In this document: in pieces, positions 58,101 to 64,000 of the stretch | Position numbering within the stretch: the first letter of the stretch is position 1 | Layout: each line of letters opens with the position of its first letter | Origin: Homalodisca vitripennis | Lineage: Eukaryota > Arthropoda > Insecta > Hemiptera > Cicadellidae | NCBI RefSeq assembly: GCF_021130785.1 | Contig: NW_025777544.1 | Location: 1-64,000, forward strand | Length of the DNA: 64,000 nt | Direction of reading: 5' to 3' | Made by a program: the position numbers and the translations under genes | The notes under the pieces: model-generated | What the model was told of the DNA's origin: nothing | Database searches by the model: none | The model's input: the letters and a program-made list of their open reading frames with translations, nothing else

Positions 58101-59266
58101 GTCTGTATGTGTATTATAATATGAATGACTGCAATTTTAGGATATCATTATTAATTGACGTTTGCCATACGATATAAAAAGACTACCCTTTAGGAAACAG
58201 TTGAAAACTATTATAAATTTCTTCTTTTATGTGAAATAAATAACAAATAAGAGGATTTATATAATAACCTAAATATGAAGATGGGATATGCCAAGGAGTA
58301 TATCATAGTAGTTAGAATGTAAAACAGTTTTGATTTTGAGAGTCTTTTGTCTCTTAACAGTTCGATATTCAGTTAAAAGTGAAAAAAAAAAACATTTTAT
58401 GTAGGAAATTTAAAACTCTAGTCAATGGATTTGCGGTACGTCCTATCGTTTGTCTGGTCCACAGTTTGGGGAGAAATGACTTTACTGATCAGCCACTGTG
58501 AATTTTTTGGAGTAATATAATGATCGCCATATTAAAACTTTTTAGTTATGACTGGGTAACAAAGATGTCAAAGCCATGTAGAAATACTTTCTACATACCA
58601 AGTTTGCCCCGAACATTTTAAAAGTTCGGGAGTTATTGTGATCTCAATTATTCCGGCAATGTTGTACACTAGTTAAAATTGTTTTTACACCCACTTACTG
58701 GGAAGCATACTTAATACATAAAAAAAAAAACTCCTTTCAACAAATATTATTGTAAATAACCTGATATTTTAGAACACTGTTTTTGTTTGGTTTTATAATG
58801 CATGAAACTGATATATAGAAGTTCCCTTACCAAACTTCGATTGGCCGCCATTCTAAAATCTTACTATATATTGAAAAAGCTGTATTTAATTACTTAATTT
58901 ATGTAAAAAATGTCTTTTACGGTATTTATTGTGAACCTGTAGAGTTAAAAATGTTTATCGAATATGAATGGCCCCCATCTTGAATTATTTTATAGGTTAA
59001 GACTGACTAACGAAATCTTCTCTGCTATGTGCAAGTACGGCCTTTGTACCAAGATATGTACGTCTTGTATGTCCCAGGGGGTCCCCTCACACTGCTTTTG
59101 TATGTAGCTTAAGAAAGCAAACTATGATTTTAACAATACCAATACATATATGGGTGTTTAGTACAAATATATTTATGTTTAATATTACTACATGAACCCA
59201 TATACTATTCTACTTATCATGATAAATTCACATAGTAACTAATGCTTAATTTCAGTGTTACATTAC

Positions 59267-59390
59267 GAGGTTCCATTATCCCTAGACCCCTACGTTAGGT
59301 CTATATCGTCACTAGACTTGTTTACTGCTACGAGATTAAATCCCTTAACTGCCTGGAGTTATGGCTTACCAAGGTTTATTTCTTCCCCTT
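59267..59390 (+). repeat. Diverged dispersed repeat, copy 1
   Basis: Shares ordered blocks with 60952-61075: TTATCC, GTTTACTGCT(A/G)CGAGATTAAA, CC.TTA.CT and a trailing TT(C/T)TTC-rich part. Old copies of an unidentified repeat. Confidence 0.55.
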
Positions 59391-59512
59391 CGTGACAGTA
59401 TATTAATTTAAACCTTATTAGAATTAATATGAAGAATATAAAATTTTTTATTTAATATACTCGTGCATATCACTAATCAACATTTAAATTAGCTATTGAC
59501 ACAATTGATATA

Positions 59513-59513
59513 T

Positions 59514-59574
<61 letters not shown>

Positions 59575-59595
59575 CGTGCGTGTGTGTGTGTGTGT
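59513..59595. repeat. (TG)n microsatellite
   Basis: About 80 bp of TG with a short CGTG interruption near 59571. Confidence 0.95.
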
Positions 59596-60228
59596 AATCT
59601 TTTATAAAAATATTTCATTATATATCGTAGTTATTAATTATTACTATTATTATTATTATTAAAAAGCAAAGCTTTAAAGAACAAATAATACTGTATATAA
59701 TCAGTGTAGAGCATCTAAGAAGAAAATATATAAACGTATTATTTTAATGACGATTAGACTTTGCAGGTTAGTAGAGTGTATTTAGTGTGTAATACTAATT
59801 GTTAGTCTAATTTAATAAATATTTATGAATATGATTATAGAAAACTGGGATAGGAGTATCAAGAATAATTCTTCACCTGTATGAACAGCCTCAGTACTTC
59901 TTGTAGATTGGTAATACTATCATCAACGTATCTCTAATGTTGTTGTTATACTAGTATAAATGCCACATTCTACAGCCCTGTAAGTGCGTGGCCAAATTTA
60001 ATTTTCAAGAACTCTAGCTTAAACTTTTTAAATTTGTTGTAAAACATAGTTCAGCTGAAAATTTTATATGTTCCAATTTCTAAACATTATTTTAAAATCT
60101 TTATAGTATGTTTTTACAACCTTTTATTAAGCTATAACTAAATTGCAATGGATCTTGAAGGGGTTTATAATACAGAGCTTAAAATATTGGGTATATAATA
60201 AGAAATAGAGAACATTTATTATGTTATA

Positions 60229-60242
60229 TATAAATATATATA

Positions 60243-60282
<40 letters not shown>

Positions 60283-60318
60283 TATATATATCTATATATA
60301 TATAAATAAATATATATA

Positions 60319-60356
<38 letters not shown>
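60229..60356. repeat. (AT)n microsatellite
   Basis: AT-rich tandem run with ATCTAT and AAATAT interruptions. The tyrosine/isoleucine ORF over it is an artefact. Confidence 0.93.
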
Positions 60357-60358
<2 letters not shown>

Positions 60359-60951
60359 CAAAATAAAGTTGATATTTAGTTAAATCAAATAAAAGTAACG
60401 GTGAATTTTGAAAATAACTGTTAAAAATACTTGAACAGAAAAATAATGTCATAGAATATTATCTCTTTGTGTTTTTAATAACATATGTTTTTATTTAGTA
60501 CTAAATTCTTTATGTTACTATTGTTATTATTACTTTTATTCAGTTGTGTGAGTCCGAAGATGTTCTAATTGACTACGAAAGGCCTCAAAAAAATAAAAAC
60601 TTTATATTTTTGGAGAGTTTGTGTAAATTAATAAATTATTTGCTTATTCAAAAAAATGAAAATAAAAATATATCCGTTAAAAAAATTTAGAATACAGAGC
60701 ATTTATTAAATCACGGATTTTATTTAACTAGAGGCCGATCTATTTTAATATTTGGAAGCTTTTAATGAATAATGTTAATTAAATGCTCTAATGGTGCCAT
60801 AGAAATACACTAATCGGAACAAGAGTGAAAATACATTACATTAACATATGTAGAGAATTTTACTAATGCAGCTGACAAAGTTTGTAACAAACCAATTATA
60901 ATATTTAAATAAAAGAGCAAAGCTCAAACACAGGTTGGATATATTGAGAAA

Positions 60952-61075
60952 GTTTTATTATCCTGGGTCTCCTGCGTTAAGTCAATATGGTCACTATATT
61001 TGTTTACTGCTGCGAGATTAAACCCTTTACTATCTGAGGTACACAACTAACAATGATTCGTTTCTTTTCTTCTTC
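60952..61075 (+). repeat. Diverged dispersed repeat, copy 2
   Basis: Partner of 59267-59390 in the same orientation, about 1.7 kb away. Confidence 0.55.
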
Positions 61076-62741
61076 TATTGCAATAATATGATCTAGTTCG
61101 TTTTACAACACACTCGTTATTATTTAAAGGAATATATAAATTTAATAGTTTTCTTTTGTTAAACATGGTGTATGGCAGTTTCCTATTCTAAAAACAAATG
61201 CACACATACTATATACTAAAATGTTATGACTTTTTTCAATTATACTTTTGATTTATTATTTTACACAAGTAATAATGTAATCGAAAGATAATGTAATACA
61301 TAAGATTTAGTAACATTGAGCATTTTACAATTTAGTTCAATATATAAGGCTAATGCAAAAATCGTTTCTAGTTTTACATTTGTATGAACATAACTTTTAA
61401 CAGCTTGTATCCTTATTATCGATCCAAAGGTATGTGAAATTCAACTTTTATACTCACTGAACACGCAGTGTTTGTACGCTACAATTTATAAAAATTAAAG
61501 GGACAGATCAACATAGATTTATAAATAGAAGAATGTTTATAAAATTTAGTATTATGATTTGATAATTACATCGATGAAAAAACATTGCACTGATTTTACT
61601 CTTTAACGTTCACTCTGTTTTACCTTGAATCTTTGAAAAAGTCTCTTAAATCATAATTTGACACCATTCTTTTTTAATTATAAGAAAATACAATTATGTT
61701 TAGATTTAGCAGGATTAACTTAATTTATGTGTGTAATCTTTATACTGGACAATTACAATTTGAGAGGATAATATGATGTCTGAAATTTGACATTGTTATA
61801 TGCAACACAAATTGAACACTACATCAGGTGCAATACCTGAAAATACCTCAAGGAATAACGTAAACAATATTAAATTATAATATAATATATTGAAATACGA
61901 AACAATTATACTGATATATTATTATGTAAAATAATTGGGAAGGAAAATGAAACAAAATAGCAAATTTCCAACTTATATAAAACTGGAAAACCATACTGCA
62001 CTAGTTCACTGCTGAATCATATACTATAATATTATAAGGTTTAAGAGAGAGCTGTCTGACAGTTAATCTGCAACTATTAACTTGCTATTATATTTTCCTA
62101 AACATATTTTTCGCCAAAGACGCGACTATGATACAACTATTAATAAATCAATTTTGTGAAGGTTTGTTTTAAGTAAGACAAAAAATTATATCACGAGAAA
62201 CTAATTTTAATTTTATGATCTTGGTAGGCTTCTCTTTCAGCCCTTCCAAAATACGCTTTTATACTTCAGAGCCCGAACATACCAATTATATGTCTGTCTT
62301 ACAATAAGCCTTTTTCTCATAACGTGTCAGGCAATTACGCAATTTATCGTGACAACAACGATTTTATTTCCTATTCTTTATGCAAGTTGTACCATGCGTT
62401 TATAGTTCATTCTAATCGTTTATAAATTTATTCTACTGTTTTTGCAAAAAGCTCTTTGTCGATCCATTCAAAATACTATACACATTACTACAAATTAATG
62501 TTATTTATTGGACCTAAGCGTTTTTTGTACTAAAAGATAACATTATATACAAGCTGATTGTGACTAGCTAAATAAACAAGATTAAAACCTACTCTTTTCC
62601 TAAGCATTAGATATATTTTGATGAAACAAAGCATTTGTTCTTAAAACATGTATTACCTATAATAGTTAGATATTCTAATTGTTGTCACATCTAAGACATA
62701 CAAACTATATCTTATCATTCTCCTCTCGTACAGATATCATG

Positions 62742-62788
<47 letters not shown>
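62742..62788. repeat. (AT)n microsatellite
   Basis: About 47 bp of AT followed by ACACAC. Confidence 0.93.
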
Positions 62789-62794
<6 letters not shown>

Positions 62795-63752
62795 AATTTC
62801 ATTCCATAAGATTAATATTAAAAACATAGGTTTTCTATAAATAATACGTTATCTCAAAAAGTTTCAATAGTTGTTTAAATATATCTGTTATAATTTAATT
62901 TCTATTGTATTTCAAGAAACAAAACTATTGTAAATGTATAATTTACAAATTATCCATACATACTTCGCCTTAAGTTGCTGGTTTCATATTACAGTTGCTC
63001 CAGGTTTAGTCGAACTGTACAGACCATGCGGAACATCTGCATTTGAGGTGAAAGTGCTCTGGAAGCCTCACTTAGAGTAGGCCTACTTTGCTTTTTAACC
63101 ACCTGATTATTAAACTATTTTTCCAAAAGATGTAGTAGAAACCTACAACATTTAGAACTGTTTTTACAAGGTATAGTGCCATGTTACATGTCTTAGGTTA
63201 GTTCAAATTATATTCTTCTAGTAGTTTGTATTTATTATATTTTGTAAACATATTATTTTTATTATTAGAATTAAGAGTTTTTTATTTGCTTGGTATATTA
63301 TAAATAATAGAAAACGATTCCTCTAACTTAATATTTTACAGTGGGAAATATATTTTTTGATTTATTTATTATTTAAATATATTTGAATAATTGAAAACGT
63401 AGATATAGCCATGCAAAGCATCTATTCCGTGGTTAAGGGTTTAATCAATATTAAACTTACATATTTATTATTCAAATTATAAACTATTTGGTATGACATA
63501 TTATATACATACCCATATAAATCATATTCTCCTATATGAAACTGTACATCTATGAGTAAAACAACCAAACGTATGTCAACTGAATATATAATATTTAACG
63601 TACGTAGATAATGCAGGGAAACACACATACATAAATAATAAATTTTTGTAAACTCATATTTAGTTAATTATACTAAACTCAGAAAATAATACTACAAAAA
63701 TTTAGGTAAGTAGGATACATCAACTACAAAGTTCTTAACTACCAAAAACAGC

Positions 63753-63945
63753 CCACTAAAGTGAATAACACAAGGTTACGTTGCTAGGCAACTTACCCAA
63801 GTAGATATGACCAAATTCTTGTGGTTCAGGTAACTGATGAAGCGGAGAATTCTTGTTACTTGATGTTGGGTTTCTAAATAGTTGTGTAGAGCAAGTTTTT
63901 TTAGTAATAAAATGCATTTTTCGTATAAATTCCAATAAATAAAGG
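63753..63945 (+). repeat. Short dispersed repeat with X-box-like palindrome, copy 2
   Basis: Partner of 55024-55190. GTTGCTAGGCAAC is retained exactly at 63780-63792 although the surrounding sequence has diverged. Confidence 0.7.
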
Positions 63946-64000
63946 GTATTTTTAAGTACCATAACACTATGATAAAAACACAGTACATTTCATCAGTGTT

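Larger units (their letters stand above)
58101..64000. other. AT-rich gene-free stretch
   Basis: No protein-like ORF. It contains microsatellites and two diverged short repeat pairs, listed separately. Confidence 0.5.

Overview
The window looks like gene-poor, AT-rich nuclear DNA of an insect, possibly a hemipteran (taxon inferred only from the type of transposons and the base composition). I see no convincing host protein-coding gene, tRNA or rRNA. Almost everything recognisable is mobile or virus-like DNA.

Layout. 1-9.7 kb: AT-rich DNA with one decayed mariner-like element (2090-3411, matched inverted ends at TA) and a LINE reverse-transcriptase fragment (8880-9525, minus strand). 9.8-11.3 kb and 27.4-28.9 kb: two nearly identical 1.49-kb direct repeats of unknown type. 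11.4-26.3 kb: a nest of retroelements. A full-length CR1/L2-like LINE (11564-16565) is followed directly by a diverged, 5'-truncated relative (16567-26202). That second copy is split by a young Ty3/gypsy LTR element (19456-25238) with LTRs that read as identical and a 5-bp target duplication, CGGTA. Both LINEs abut (CT)n arrays and share a 3' stem-loop supported by compensatory changes.

30467-50616: a complete Polinton/Maverick (adintovirus-like) element of 20,150 bp with 276-bp terminal inverted repeats starting AGT and a perfect 6-bp target duplication, CTTATT. All confident genes lie on the minus strand. From the right end they are: protein-primed-type family B DNA polymerase; chromodomain integrase; packaging ATPase; a 371-residue glycosyltransferase-like protein; a DUF8207-type Polinton protein; three overlapping fibre-like genes; a phospholipase A2 with a basic tail; an adenovirus-type cysteine protease; penton (minor capsid); double-jelly-roll major capsid; several small replication-type proteins; and, at the left end, a gene that appears to be spliced from about six exons and ends in a RING finger. 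Replication, integration and virion-assembly functions are therefore all represented. Genes are packed with 4-base ATGA overlaps and TATA boxes lying inside the preceding coding region. Many ORFs are broken by single-base changes, mostly in short homopolymers, so this copy is either decaying or carries assembly errors.

Between the capsid-side genes and the left-end genes (33.4-34.2 kb) is a non-coding stretch with two families of repeated hairpins. One family keeps its stem by compensatory base changes while its loop is conserved. This is the best candidate here for an undescribed functional element. 50.6-64 kb: AT-rich DNA with microsatellites, short dispersed repeats and one more LINE fragment lacking its catalytic core.
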